This document shows, one piece after another, positions 15,158-22,058 of a stretch of 22,058 bases of DNA. The notes under the pieces were generated by a model. That model did not search any database, was not told where the DNA came from, and was given only the letters and a program-made list of their open reading frames with translations. How positions within the stretch are numbered: the stretch's first letter is position 1; each line of letters starts with the position of its first letter. Source of the DNA: Burkholderiales bacterium RIFCSPHIGHO2_12_FULL_61_11 (GTDB taxonomy: Bacteria; Pseudomonadota; Gammaproteobacteria; Burkholderiales; Burkholderiaceae_C). A program made the position numbers and the translations under genes. The stretch spans positions 7,158 through 29,215 of the forward strand of contig MERZ01000391.1 of the NCBI GenBank assembly GCA_001770785.1, given 5' to 3'.

Positions 15158-15787
15158 TTACAGGGGAGGATTGAGCGGTCGGACAGCGGGCTTGGCCGGA
15201 ACGACAACGCCCATGGAAATGACATAGGTCAGGGCCTGATCAACGCTCATTTTCAGCTCAATGCAGTCTGACTTTCTCAGCATGACAAAGTAGCCCCCGG
15301 TGGGATTGGGGGTTGTAGGAACGTAGACACTCAGGTAATCGCCAGGCAAATGGTTGACCACATCACCGCCCGGCACACCGGTCAGGAAGCCAATGGTCCA
15401 GACGCCCTCGCGTGGCCACTGCACCAGCAAGGCCTTGCGAAAAGCATTGCCGTTTTCTGAAAACAAGGTGTCGGAGACCTGTTTCACGCTGGAATAAATG
15501 GACCGCACGATAGGGATGCGGTGCAGCATTGAATTGCCCAGCAAGACCAGTTTCTTACCAAAAAAGTTGCTGGCGATGGCACCCATCAGCAAGACAATCA
15601 CCAACGCCAGCAGTACACCAAAGCCGGGAATGTGAAGGCCCAGCAGTTTGTCAGGGTGCCAGGCCGCCGGAAGAATCAGCAGCGTCTGGTCCAGCACGCC
15701 CACAATCCAGTCGAGTACCGACAAGGTGATGGCCAGGGGCACCAGCACCAGCAATCCAGCCAAAAGCCACCGACGAATGGAGCTCAT
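15158..15787 (-). CDS. DUF502 family membrane protein
   Basis: A 209-residue protein with two membrane segments (about 8-32 and 55-75) and a conserved soluble C-terminal part (IPIVRSIYSSVKQVSDTL, GVPGGDVVNHLPGDYLSVYVPTTPNPTGGY). This is the standard DUF502 pattern. The function is unknown; a plant relative is linked to vesicle and membrane processes. The ATG at 15787 shares its A with the TGA stop of the fmdB-type gene (TGATG), so translation of the two is probably coupled. A GTG one codon earlier is the alternative. The next gene, aspS, starts 42 bp downstream. Confidence 0.9.
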   Translation of the reverse strand: MSSIRRWLLAGLLVLVPLAITLSVLDWIVGVLDQTLLILPAAWHPDKLLGLHIPGFGVLLALVIVLLMGAIASNFFGKKLVLLGNSMLHRIPIVRSIYSSVKQVSDTLFSENGNAFRKALLVQWPREGVWTIGFLTGVPGGDVVNHLPGDYLSVYVPTTPNPTGGYFVMLRKSDCIELKMSVDQALTYVISMGVVVPAKPAVRPLNPPL

Positions 15788-16173
15788 CACGCGGCTTTGG
15801 CGGCAGCGTTGCTATGGGGGCCTATGCTGACGGGCGCTGCAGCCGTTGCTGCTGGCGCAGGGGTAGCCGCAGCGGAAGCCGGTGCGTTGGCCGTACTGGC
15901 TGCTGCGCCGGTATCGGCAGTTTTCTTGTCCGGGCTGGCTGGCCCAGCGCCTTCGCCATCGGCGGATTTCGGAGCCTGCGCGCCGCTTTCGCCGCCGCGG
16001 AAATCCGTCACATACCAGCCGGATCCCTTGAGCTGAAAGCTGGCTGCCGTGACTTGCTTTTTAAAGCTGGCTAGCCCGCATTCCGGGCATTCGGTCAGTG
16101 GTGCGTCCGAGAGTTTTTGCAAAACGTCCTTGGCATAGCCACAGGACTCGCATTTATAGGCGTAGATTGGCAT
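15787..16173 (-). CDS. FmdB-family zinc-ribbon protein
   Basis: A 128-residue protein that begins MPIYAYKCESCGY and has a zinc ribbon with C8, C11, C29 and C32, followed by a conserved FQLKGSGWYVTDFRGG segment (about 46-61). The remainder (about 62-128) is low-complexity, rich in Ala, Pro, Ser and Thr, and probably disordered. FmdB-type proteins are putative regulators; the name comes from a methylotroph amidase cluster, and a direct function is not established. The ATG at 16173 fits the family start; the frame upstream to 16251 has no similarity. It is translationally coupled to the DUF502 gene. A -10-like TATAAT lies 61 bp before the start. Confidence 0.9.
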   Translation of the reverse strand: MPIYAYKCESCGYAKDVLQKLSDAPLTECPECGLASFKKQVTAASFQLKGSGWYVTDFRGGESGAQAPKSADGEGAGPASPDKKTADTGAAASTANAPASAAATPAPAATAAAPVSIGPHSNAAAKAA

Positions 16174-16233
16174 GGTGCTAAAGCTTCTGTCTTGAGAATT
16201 TCGCCTGAAAAGGCTGGCGATGCAAAGCCTTAA

Positions 16234-16265
16234 ATTATAGGCGTTGCCCAACTGCCTCTGGGCAA
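16234..16265 (-). promoter_or_regulatory. Candidate promoter with dyad upstream of the fmdB-type gene
   Basis: Read on the minus strand, a perfect TATAAT (16239-16234) lies 61 bp before the fmdB-type start. Directly upstream, TTGCCCA and TGGGCAA (16265-16259 and 16250-16244) form a perfect 7-bp inverted repeat around 8 bases. The best -35 (TTGCCC) would be 20 bp away, longer than ideal. The dyad could be an operator or a hairpin after ubiB (stop 16318); it lacks a T run. Confidence 0.4.
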
Positions 16266-16317
16266 ACCCACCGGGATGACCTCGGAATGACCGCCAGCCA
16301 GGCCAAGTCGGGGTGCG

Positions 16318-17871
16318 TCAGAAAACGCGGACCCGAAGCACGAACTGCATCACGATCAGACCCAGGACAAAGCCCAAGGCACCATAGATCAGGCCTTGCA
16401 GCAGTGTGTTGGTGCGCTTTTGCTCGGCCAGCAACTCTTGCATTTCGCGGCGGCTTGTTCCCTGTGGCGCTTTCAGGAACTGCGACAACAGACGCGGCAG
16501 GCCGGGCAACAGTTTGGCGTAAGTGGGCGCTTCAGCCTTGAGTTCGGCCAGCAGTTTTTCAGGGCCGACCTGCTCCAGCATCCATTTTTCAAGGAAAGGC
16601 TTGGCGGTGCCCCAGAGGTCCAGGTCGGGATCAAGTTGGCGCCCCAAGCCTTCAATATTGAGCAGGGTTTTTTGCAACAAGACCAGTTGCGGCTGGATTT
16701 CCACATGGAAACGGCGCGAGGTCTGAAACAGCCGCATCAGTACCAGCCCCAGGGAAATTTCCTTCAGTGGCCGATCAAAGTACGGCTCGCAGCAGGCGCG
16801 AATGGCCGCTTCCAGTTCATCGGCCCGGGTGTTGGGAGGTACCCAGCCGGATTCAATATGCAACTCGGCCACGCGCTTGTAGTCGCGCTGAAAAAAAGCA
16901 CTGAAGTTTTGCGCCAGATACTCTTTGTCCACCTCGGTGAGCGTGCCCACAATCCCGAAATCGAGCGAGATATAGCGACCGAATGTTGCGGGCGCCAGGC
17001 TGACCTGGATATTGCCCGGGTGCATTTCGGCATGAAAAAATCCGTCGCGAAACACCTGCGTGAAGAAGATGGTGACCCCGTCGCGAGACAGCTTTTTCAT
17101 GTCCACCCCGGCATCGCGCAGGCGCTGGGTCTGGCTGATCGGCACACCTTTCATGCGCTCCATCACCATAACATCGGACATGCAGTAGTCCCAGAGCATC
17201 TCGGGAATCATCACGAGATTGAGGTTCTGCATATTGCGGCGCAGCTGCGCGGCATTGGCCGCCTCGCGCAGCAAATCCAGCTCGTCGTGAAGATAATTGT
17301 CAAACTCAGCGACCACCTCGCGCGGCTTGAGGCGCTTGCCATCGGCCGAAGCGCTTTCCACCCAACCCGCCATCATGTGCATCAGCGCCAGGTCTTTCTC
17401 GATGGCCGGCAGCATGTTCGGGCGCAGCACCTTGACAGCCACCTCACGGCCGCCGGCCAGCGTGGCAAAGTGAACCTGGGCAATCGAAGCGCTGGCGATG
17501 GGGGTTTGCTCAAACGTCGCAAAGATGCGGTCCAGCGGCCGGCCAAAGGCCTTTTCAATAATGGCAACCGCCACGGCGGACTCAAAAGGCGGCACGCGGT
17601 CTTGCAAGCGCGCCAGCTCGTCGGCGATGTCAGGCGGCAACAAGTCACGGCGGGTCGACATCACCTGTCCGAACTTGACGAAAATCGGTCCCAGCCTTTC
17701 AAGGGCTTCGCGCAGACGCACACCACGCGGCGCTTTCAGATTCCGGCCCAGTGAGACGACGCGGGTCAGCGATCGGATCCAGGGCTTTTCAAAGCTTGAA
17801 AGAACCAACTCGTCAAGACCAAAACGCAGCACCGTCCAGACAATAAAAGATCCTCTGAATAGCCGGTTCAT
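16318..17871 (-). CDS. ubiB: Ubiquinone biosynthesis atypical kinase UbiB
   Basis: A 517-residue member of the UbiB/ADCK family, an atypical kinase-like ATPase required for ubiquinone synthesis at the inner membrane. Family marks are the KxGQ motif (K66, G68, Q69 in [16 protein letters not shown]), the alanine-rich nucleotide loop ASASIAQVH (about 126-134), K147 in VAVKVLRP, the catalytic-loop-like [11 protein letters not shown] (N287), and LDFGIVG with D304. The C-terminus has a hydrophobic, membrane-associating stretch (about 490-515). The ATG overlaps the stop of the ubiJ-like gene (ATGA, 4 bp), which indicates coupled translation. It is the last gene of the ubiE-Tim44-ubiJ-ubiB run. Confidence 0.96.
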   Translation of the reverse strand: MNRLFRGSFIVWTVLRFGLDELVLSSFEKPWIRSLTRVVSLGRNLKAPRGVRLREALERLGPIFVKFGQVMSTRRDLLPPDIADELARLQDRVPPFESAVAVAIIEKAFGRPLDRIFATFEQTPIASASIAQVHFATLAGGREVAVKVLRPNMLPAIEKDLALMHMMAGWVESASADGKRLKPREVVAEFDNYLHDELDLLREAANAAQLRRNMQNLNLVMIPEMLWDYCMSDVMVMERMKGVPISQTQRLRDAGVDMKKLSRDGVTIFFTQVFRDGFFHAEMHPGNIQVSLAPATFGRYISLDFGIVGTLTEVDKEYLAQNFSAFFQRDYKRVAELHIESGWVPPNTRADELEAAIRACCEPYFDRPLKEISLGLVLMRLFQTSRRFHVEIQPQLVLLQKTLLNIEGLGRQLDPDLDLWGTAKPFLEKWMLEQVGPEKLLAELKAEAPTYAKLLPGLPRLLSQFLKAPQGTSRREMQELLAEQKRTNTLLQGLIYGALGFVLGLIVMQFVLRVRVF

Positions 17872-18539
17872 GCAGAAGCCTTCGGCTGAGGAATGGCCCC
17901 CACGCTTGTCGCTTCGCTTGCATCACTGCCCTTTTCATCACGAAGAGGGTTTGCCGCAGCTTGGGGCGGTCCTTCCCTGAATTCCGGCGCGGAGCCCGAA
18001 CCCGCGGAGGAAAATGAAGATTCCGGGGACAGCGGCCCCTGAGCCCGAAACTGTTTCAGGCCGGTCAGCAGCCGCCGCCCTGCATCAGCCAAGGCATGCG
18101 CCGGTGCATCACCGATCAGGCGGGACAGGTCTTCTTCCGCATCCCAGCGCAGATTTTCGGCCAGCCACCCCACTTCGGCGGCCAATTGCACATCGCCTTC
18201 AATCTTGACCGGCGGCGCCTTGCCCGCGAGAACCGACTGCACGACGAGCAGGGGCGATTCGGTGGCCACTGACAGCAACAGATCAGGTTGCGCGGAAGGC
18301 GCTGCGCGGTCCACCAGGCCTGCCGGAGTGACTACCAAATCAATAGCAAACAAGCCCCATCGGACATGGACTATGCGGCCTTTTTGACGCAGCAGCCGGT
18401 CTTGAGCCTGCTTCTCCTGCAGCAGGACATGGTTCAGAAATAGTACCAGGCGCTGCTGCCCTTCATCCACCGCCCAGGTGGGTGGTTGAAAACGACTGAT
18501 GAGGGACTCCAGAAAAGAAAAAGGGGACGTGTTATTCAT
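17868..18539 (-). CDS. ubiJ: UbiJ-like SCP2-domain protein, ubiquinone biosynthesis accessory factor
   Basis: A 223-residue protein with an SCP2-type lipid-binding domain (about 30-120, ending [20 protein letters not shown]) and a helical segment with a conserved [16 protein letters not shown] stretch. Together with its place directly upstream of ubiB and in the same run as ubiE, this fits UbiJ, which helps the soluble Ubi complex hold its hydrophobic substrates. Sequence identity to E. coli UbiJ looks low, so the symbol rests partly on context. Residues about 165-223 are low-complexity and Ser/Pro/Ala-rich. Residues about 189-215 are encoded by DNA that resembles the 67-bp intergenic repeat at 13142-13292. 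The stop overlaps the ubiB start by ATGA. Confidence 0.8.
   Translation of the reverse strand: MNNTSPFSFLESLISRFQPPTWAVDEGQQRLVLFLNHVLLQEKQAQDRLLRQKGRIVHVRWGLFAIDLVVTPAGLVDRAAPSAQPDLLLSVATESPLLVVQSVLAGKAPPVKIEGDVQLAAEVGWLAENLRWDAEEDLSRLIGDAPAHALADAGRRLLTGLKQFRAQGPLSPESSFSSAGSGSAPEFREGPPQAAANPLRDEKGSDASEATSVGAIPQPKASA
17895..17974. repeat. Diverged copy of the 67-bp repeat inside the ubiJ-like gene
   Basis: On the plus strand this matches the reverse complement of the repeat at 13142-13208. The first 35 bases, from CCCCCACGCT to CTGCCC, agree at 27 positions, and the far end GCTTGGGGCGG-CC agrees at 13 of 14. The middle is diverged and about 10 bp longer. It lies within the last 60 codons of the ubiJ-like gene. 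Confidence 0.6.
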
Positions 18540-18650
18540 ACGCCCCGATTTTGCAGGATAAATGCCCCTTTGCTCAGAAGGTCGACCACTTACCCGTCAC
18601 TTCGTGTACTTCGCCATTTCAAAAAGGGCCATTTTTACCTTGGGTTGTCC

Positions 18651-18675
18651 GGCGGGAAAATTGCCTTGTCCCGCC
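18651..18675 (-). terminator. Possible hairpin after the Tim44-like gene
   Basis: GGCGGGA and TCCCGCC (18651-18657 and 18669-18675) form a perfect 7-bp stem with an 11-nt loop, 9 bp beyond the Tim44-like stop. No T run follows on the minus strand, so it may be a transcript-end or intercistronic hairpin and not a true intrinsic terminator. Confidence 0.3.
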
Positions 18676-18684
18676 CGAGTCAAC

Positions 18685-19674
18685 TCACTGGAGCGCTTGT
18701 ACACCAGCGACCAGCCAGCCACCGCCGTTGCGCGGTTTGGTCATATTCCAGACCTCGCGGAAGGGGCTGGCGCCGGCAGAGGCGTCTTCGCGGATCATGC
18801 CGGAGAACTCCACGCTGGCCATGTACACATCGCTCAGCTCTTCAATGCCCAGCAGTTGTGCATTGAGCATGACCACTTCGGTTTTATTGGCGACGCCACC
18901 GGTATGAGATTCGCGGTCCGCCAACTGGGTCTTGATCTGCTCGAGCATGTCGTCCGTCATCATCGCGCGCAAATTCTGCATATCTGAGCGGTCCCAGGCG
19001 TCCTGCAGCGTGATGAAATTGGCCTTGCAGGCCTTGAGGAAGCCCTCGGCATCAAACCCTGCAGGAACACCCCAGGATTGGGAACCCAGAAGTGCCGAAC
19101 CAATAAGGGATCCGGCGGCAGGCGCAGCGGCGTCGCCTTTGGTCGCATCAAAGGCCATGCTGCCGCGCTCCCAAGGGCGCGCTGAGGCATCGTTGCCGAC
19201 ATTCTCGGGGTTGTAGTTTTTCGGTGTGGTGGCACTTCCTGCGCCCTGAAAGGCATAGGGGTCTGGCGCGCGCGTGGCACCCGAGGGATTGGCCGCACCC
19301 CCTTTGAGCTTGCGCATGACAAAGCCAGCCACGACCATCACCAGCAGCGCCAGCAAGGCGAACATGATGATCTGTCCGAAGGCTCCGCCCACGCCCAGCG
19401 ACGAAGCCAACCAGGCCAGGCCCAGGCCCGCGGCCAAGCCACCCAGCATGGCGCCCCAGGGTTTCTTCGGTGCCGTCACGCCAGGCGTTGCGGCTGGAGC
19501 CGCTGGTTTGGTCGCGGAGTTGACCCCCGTCGGTGCCGCCTGGCGCTGGGTGACATTGGATGACTGCTTGCCAAACGACGAACCACCGCCCAAGCGCCTG
19601 GCGTCGGCGGAGGTTCCCGCCAGGGTCAGGGTGAACGCCAGCAGCGCGGGAAGAATAACCGACCAAATTTTCAT
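18685..19674 (-). CDS. Tim44-like domain membrane protein
   Basis: A 329-residue protein. An N-terminal export signal (cleavage near residue 25, SADA-RR) is followed by a RRLGGGSSFGKQ stretch typical of bacterial Tim44-like proteins, a Pro/Ala/Thr-rich linker (about 45-70), one or two glycine-rich hydrophobic segments (about 76-92 and 100-120), another linker, and a C-terminal Tim44-like / mL45 domain (about 205-329: FLKACKANFITLQDAWDRSDMQNLRAMMTDDML). The domain binds membranes in mitochondrial relatives; the bacterial role is not established. AAGGA lies 6 bp before the ATG. It sits between ubiE (49 bp upstream) and the ubiJ-like gene, so it may support the same membrane-bound pathway. Confidence 0.88.
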   Translation of the reverse strand: MKIWSVILPALLAFTLTLAGTSADARRLGGGSSFGKQSSNVTQRQAAPTGVNSATKPAAPAATPGVTAPKKPWGAMLGGLAAGLGLAWLASSLGVGGAFGQIIMFALLALLVMVVAGFVMRKLKGGAANPSGATRAPDPYAFQGAGSATTPKNYNPENVGNDASARPWERGSMAFDATKGDAAAPAAGSLIGSALLGSQSWGVPAGFDAEGFLKACKANFITLQDAWDRSDMQNLRAMMTDDMLEQIKTQLADRESHTGGVANKTEVVMLNAQLLGIEELSDVYMASVEFSGMIREDASAGASPFREVWNMTKPRNGGGWLVAGVQALQ

Positions 19675-19723
19675 ATCATTTCCTTAATCACAAGTTCTTC
19701 GCGGACTAAAACCGCAACACTTT

Positions 19724-20455
19724 TCAACACTTGATTCCAACATGCAATGCCACCACCCCGCCCGCCATGTTGTGATAGTCCACATGACCGAAACCACCTT
19801 TGAGCATCATGGCCTTTAGCTCTTCCTGCCCAGGGTGCATGCGAATGGACTCGGCCAGGTACTGGTAGCTGGAATCGTCATGGGCCACCAGTTTGCCGAG
19901 CTTGGGCAATACCTTGAACGAATACCAGTCATAAATCTTTTCCAGCGGCTTGGCCACCTTGGAAAACTCCAGCACCAGCAGCTTGCCACCGGCCTTGAGC
20001 ACCCGATTCATTTCGCGCAGGGCTTCTTCCTTGTGCGTCATGTTGCGCAGACCAAAGGCCACCGTGACCAGATCAAAACTGGCATCGGGAAACGGCAGGT
20101 GTTCAGCATCACAAACCAGCGTCGGCAGATTCAGACCGGCATCGAGCAAACGGTTGCGGCCCTCCCTGAGCATTGCTTCGTTGATGTCGGTGTGCACCAC
20201 GCGCCCACTGGGGCCAACCTTGGGCGCAAAAGCCAGGGCCAGGTCACCTGTCCCGCCAGCAATATCCAGCACCTGCTGGCCTTCCTTGACGTTGGCCACC
20301 AGCACGGTATAGGCCTTCCAGGCTCGATGCAGGCCCAGCGACATCAGGTCGTTCATCACATCGTATTTGGGTGCCACCGAGTCAAACACGCCGCGCACGC
20401 GGCGCGCCTTGTCCTGCTCGTCGACAGATTCAAAACCAAAATGAGTACTCGTCAT
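19724..20455 (-). CDS. ubiE: Ubiquinone/menaquinone C-methyltransferase UbiE
   Basis: A 243-residue class I SAM-dependent methyltransferase that adds the C-methyl group of the quinone ring. Visible signatures are [17 protein letters not shown] (31-47), SAM-binding motif [11 protein letters not shown] (62-71), acidic DINEAML after strand 2, and the second UbiE signature around [19 protein letters not shown]. The ATG at 20455 (MTSTHFGFE) matches the family start; a TTG at 20497 would add 14 residues without similarity. It is preceded by a good candidate sigma-70 promoter at 20529-20557 and is the first gene of the ubiE / Tim44-like / ubiJ / ubiB run. Confidence 0.97.
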   Translation of the reverse strand: MTSTHFGFESVDEQDKARRVRGVFDSVAPKYDVMNDLMSLGLHRAWKAYTVLVANVKEGQQVLDIAGGTGDLALAFAPKVGPSGRVVHTDINEAMLREGRNRLLDAGLNLPTLVCDAEHLPFPDASFDLVTVAFGLRNMTHKEEALREMNRVLKAGGKLLVLEFSKVAKPLEKIYDWYSFKVLPKLGKLVAHDDSSYQYLAESIRMHPGQEELKAMMLKGGFGHVDYHNMAGGVVALHVGIKC

Positions 20456-20528
20456 GGTGTCGATGCTAGAGCGCAAAGCCAAAATTGGTTGCAACAACCC
20501 TGGGGTGAGTCAGGGCATTGCCGGAATT

Positions 20529-20557
20529 ATGATAAAAAAACAACAGCCAGCTGGCAA
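20529..20557 (-). promoter_or_regulatory. Candidate sigma-70 promoter for ubiE
   Basis: On the minus strand TTGCCA (20557-20552) and TATCAT (20534-20529) are separated by exactly 17 bp. This gives a leader of about 65 bp before the ubiE ATG. It lies in the 154-bp gap after the DUF971 gene, so ubiE probably has its own promoter in addition to any read-through. Confidence 0.55.
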
Positions 20558-20609
20558 AAAGTGGCCAAGCCCTGAAGCGAGGAATAGAAATTTGCACCTC
20601 CGTGAAATT

Positions 20610-21023
20610 TCAGTGCTTGCCGCAGCCAGGCGCGCTGGCTTTGATCATGGGCGTATCGCGCTCAACCCCCGCGGCCTGCAGTCGCTGGTTGTACTCGTGC
20701 CACAGGCGGTTTTGCTCAGCCCCCATGGCGTAGAGGTAGTCCCAGGTGAAAATGCCACTTTCGTGACCATCGGAGAACACCGGTTTGACCGCGTAATTGC
20801 CAATGGATTCCAACTCGACCACATTGACTTCACGCTTGCCGGTTTGCAGGACTTCCTGCCCAGGCCCGTGGCCCTGAACTTCCGCGGACGGCGAGTAAAT
20901 TCGCATTAACTCAAACGGTATTTTGAATTCAGCACCGTTCGAGAAGGCAATTTCGAGAATACGGGACTGGTTGTGAACCGTCAGTAGAGTAGGAGTCGGT
21001 GACTCAGCTTGAAGACCTGCCAT
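20610..21023 (-). CDS. DUF971 domain protein
   Basis: A 137-residue protein with one DUF971 domain, related to the N-terminal part of gamma-butyrobetaine hydroxylases. Key stretches are FELMRIYSPSAEVQGHGPGQ, VVELESIGNYAVKPVFSDGHESGIFTWDYLY and a CGKH end. The domain is also found in proteins linked to iron-sulfur cluster handling, but no reaction can be assigned. The ATG at 21023 (MAGLQAESP) was chosen by resemblance to family starts; an ATG at 21032 and a GTG at 21035 are in frame and cannot be ruled out. It lies between the HIT gene (34 bp upstream) and ubiE. Confidence 0.88.
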   Translation of the reverse strand: MAGLQAESPTPTLLTVHNQSRILEIAFSNGAEFKIPFELMRIYSPSAEVQGHGPGQEVLQTGKREVNVVELESIGNYAVKPVFSDGHESGIFTWDYLYAMGAEQNRLWHEYNQRLQAAGVERDTPMIKASAPGCGKH

Positions 21024-21057
21024 GATGTGCATCACTTTCTAAAAATAACTCGAATTG

Positions 21058-21498
21058 TCAAGACGTCATTTTTTCGGCAATCAGCCGGTTGACATTCAGG
21101 CAACGCGACGCGACAGCCGCCAATTTGTCCAGCGCCGGCGCGCGCTGCTGCGGACTCCAGACCGGTGCCGGGAAATGACTGTCCCATGTGAAACGGGCCA
21201 TCACATGCCAATGCAGATGAGGCACGACGTTGCCCAGCGCGGCCAAGTTGATCTTACAGGGCGGCAGTTCGCTGCGCAGCACCTGCTCCACGATCACAAC
21301 AGCGTTCATGCAGGTATCGCGTTCAGCCGCCGAAAGATCGGAAAACTCTGCCACATGCCGGTTCCAGACGACACGGTAAAAAGCCGGGAAACCGGCCTCA
21401 TTGGCTTGAATCACCCGCAAATGTTCATTGCGGAAAATCAGCAACCCGCCGTCGCTCTGACACAGCGCGCAGCCGGCGATTTTGCCGCTGTCGTTCAT
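21058..21498 (-). CDS. HIT family hydrolase
   Basis: A 146-residue histidine-triad protein with the triad H94-L-H96-W-H98 in NVVPHLHWHVMARF and an N-terminal CALC pair that may bind zinc. HIT proteins are cytoplasmic nucleotide hydrolases or transferases that act on nucleoside phosphoramidates or dinucleoside polyphosphates; the exact substrate cannot be told. The ATG at 21498 lies 6 bp after the stop of the upstream Fe-S oxidoreductase gene, so the two are likely co-transcribed. Confidence 0.92.
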   Translation of the reverse strand: MNDSGKIAGCALCQSDGGLLIFRNEHLRVIQANEAGFPAFYRVVWNRHVAEFSDLSAAERDTCMNAVVIVEQVLRSELPPCKINLAALGNVVPHLHWHVMARFTWDSHFPAPVWSPQQRAPALDKLAAVASRCLNVNRLIAEKMTS

Positions 21499-21504
21499 GG
21501 CAGG

Positions 21505-22058
21505 CTAAACCAGAACCCGTTCAATGCCGCCGTGATTGGCCGCTTCCACATAGCCGGGTAGCCATTCCTTGCCCAGAATCTGCCGCGCCATTTCGACCAC
21601 GATGTAATCGGCTTCAAGCAAGCCATTTTGCAGATCGTCGCCGTAACGGGTCAGGCCCTGCAGGCAGCTTGGGCAGCTCGTGAGTATCTTCACATTGTCA
21701 TTCGCGCCGATCGCGCCCGATGACCGCAACGCCGCTTCACCCTTGCGGATTTCCTCTTCCTTACTAAAGCGCACCTGCGTCGAGATGTCGGGCCGTGTCA
21801 CGCCCAGCGTGCCCGACTCGCCGCAGCAGCGTTCGCTCTTGAGCACGTTGTCGCCAATCAGCGCCTTCACCGTCTTCATGGAGTCGCCCAGCTTCATCGG
21901 GTTGTGGCAAGGCTCGTGATACAGAAAACCGGCTTGACCCGCGGGCAAGGTGATACCCTTTTCGAGCAGGAATTCATGAATGTCGAAGATGCGGCTGCCC
22001 GGGAAAATCTTGCCAAACTCATACCCCTGCAGCTGGTCGTAACAGGTGCCGCAACTCA
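21505..22058 (-). CDS. CCG-domain Fe-S oxidoreductase, C-terminal part
   Basis: This is the 3' part of a gene that begins beyond the right edge; about 183 residues are visible. Two CCG-type cysteine-rich modules can be followed: SCGTCYDQLQGYEF at the edge, then YHEPCHNPMK, ERCCGESGTLGVTRPD and TSCPSCLQGL. Such modules occur in GlpC, HdrB, GlcF and lactate or glycolate dehydrogenase subunits and bind iron-sulfur clusters or quinone-linked sites. The form looks like the C-terminal end of the large fused FAD/Fe-S oxidoreductases (DUF3683 type, D-lactate dehydrogenase-like) found in Burkholderiales, but the FAD part is outside the window, so this is inferred. An apparent in-frame start at 21948 is internal. 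Confidence 0.82.
   Translation of the reverse strand, partial: SCGTCYDQLQGYEFGKIFPGSRIFDIHEFLLEKGITLPAGQAGFLYHEPCHNPMKLGDSMKTVKALIGDNVLKSERCCGESGTLGVTRPDISTQVRFSKEEEIRKGEAALRSSGAIGANDNVKILTSCPSCLQGLTRYGDDLQNGLLEADYIVVEMARQILGKEWLPGYVEAANHGGIERVLV

Noticed and set aside
16396..17754. A 452-codon open frame on the plus strand
   Set aside because: Antisense to ubiB, with the same shadow-like composition and no family features.
20531..20557. The GCCAGCTGGC palindrome followed by a T-rich run as a terminator of the DUF971 gene
   Set aside because: The palindrome leaves no loop, so it cannot form a normal hairpin, and the same bases give a well-spaced -35/-10 pair for ubiE.

Overview
The window looks like chromosome of a betaproteobacterium of the order Burkholderiales, most likely a Comamonadaceae member close to Rhodoferax or Polaromonas. 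This rests on the high GC content, the protein sequences, familiar gene orders (ubiE / Tim44-like / ubiJ-like / ubiB and fmdB / DUF502 / aspS / nudB / cls), and intergenic repeats of a kind common in that family. The genus is an inference. Coding density is high. I see no rRNA, tRNA, CRISPR array, prophage or intact insertion sequence.

Left part (1-8.2 kb). The 3' end of a MoeB/ThiF-type adenylyltransferase converges with, and overlaps, an AsmA-family gene. Next come a free-standing receiver-domain response regulator, a NarL-type response regulator and a CHASE3 sensor histidine kinase. Directly downstream lies a run of small membrane and envelope genes typical of general or osmotic stress: DUF1328 (54 aa, easily missed), DUF883/ElaB-YqjD, a YqjE-like holin-superfamily protein, an unrecognised membrane protein and a BON-domain lipoprotein closed by an intrinsic terminator. 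A second BON lipoprotein converges from the other side. A 16-bp dyad (GTCGGA-N4-TCCTAC type) occurs twice upstream of the receiver gene and once, degenerate, upstream of the stress run, so the two-component genes may control that run.

Middle (8.3-16.2 kb, all minus strand). A secreted Staphylococcus-nuclease-like protein and a DUF429 predicted nuclease are followed by a tight folE-BLUF pair (GTP cyclohydrolase I and a blue-light sensor, 4 bp apart), a ClsB-type cardiolipin synthase, nudB, aspS, a DUF502 membrane protein and an FmdB zinc-ribbon protein. FolE and NudB catalyse consecutive early steps of folate synthesis. Two kinds of repetitive DNA lie here: a 136-bp element with 20-bp terminal inverted repeats between nudB and cls, and a perfect 67-bp direct repeat between aspS and nudB.

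Right part (16.3-22 kb, all minus strand). This is a respiratory quinone block: the C-terminal end of a CCG-type Fe-S oxidoreductase, a HIT protein, a DUF971 protein, ubiE, a Tim44-like membrane protein, a ubiJ-like SCP2 protein and ubiB. The 3' end of the ubiJ-like gene appears to be built from a diverged copy of the same 67-bp repeat.

The observations most worth following are the shared dyad motif, the folE-BLUF pair, the terminal-inverted-repeat element and the repeat-derived protein tail.
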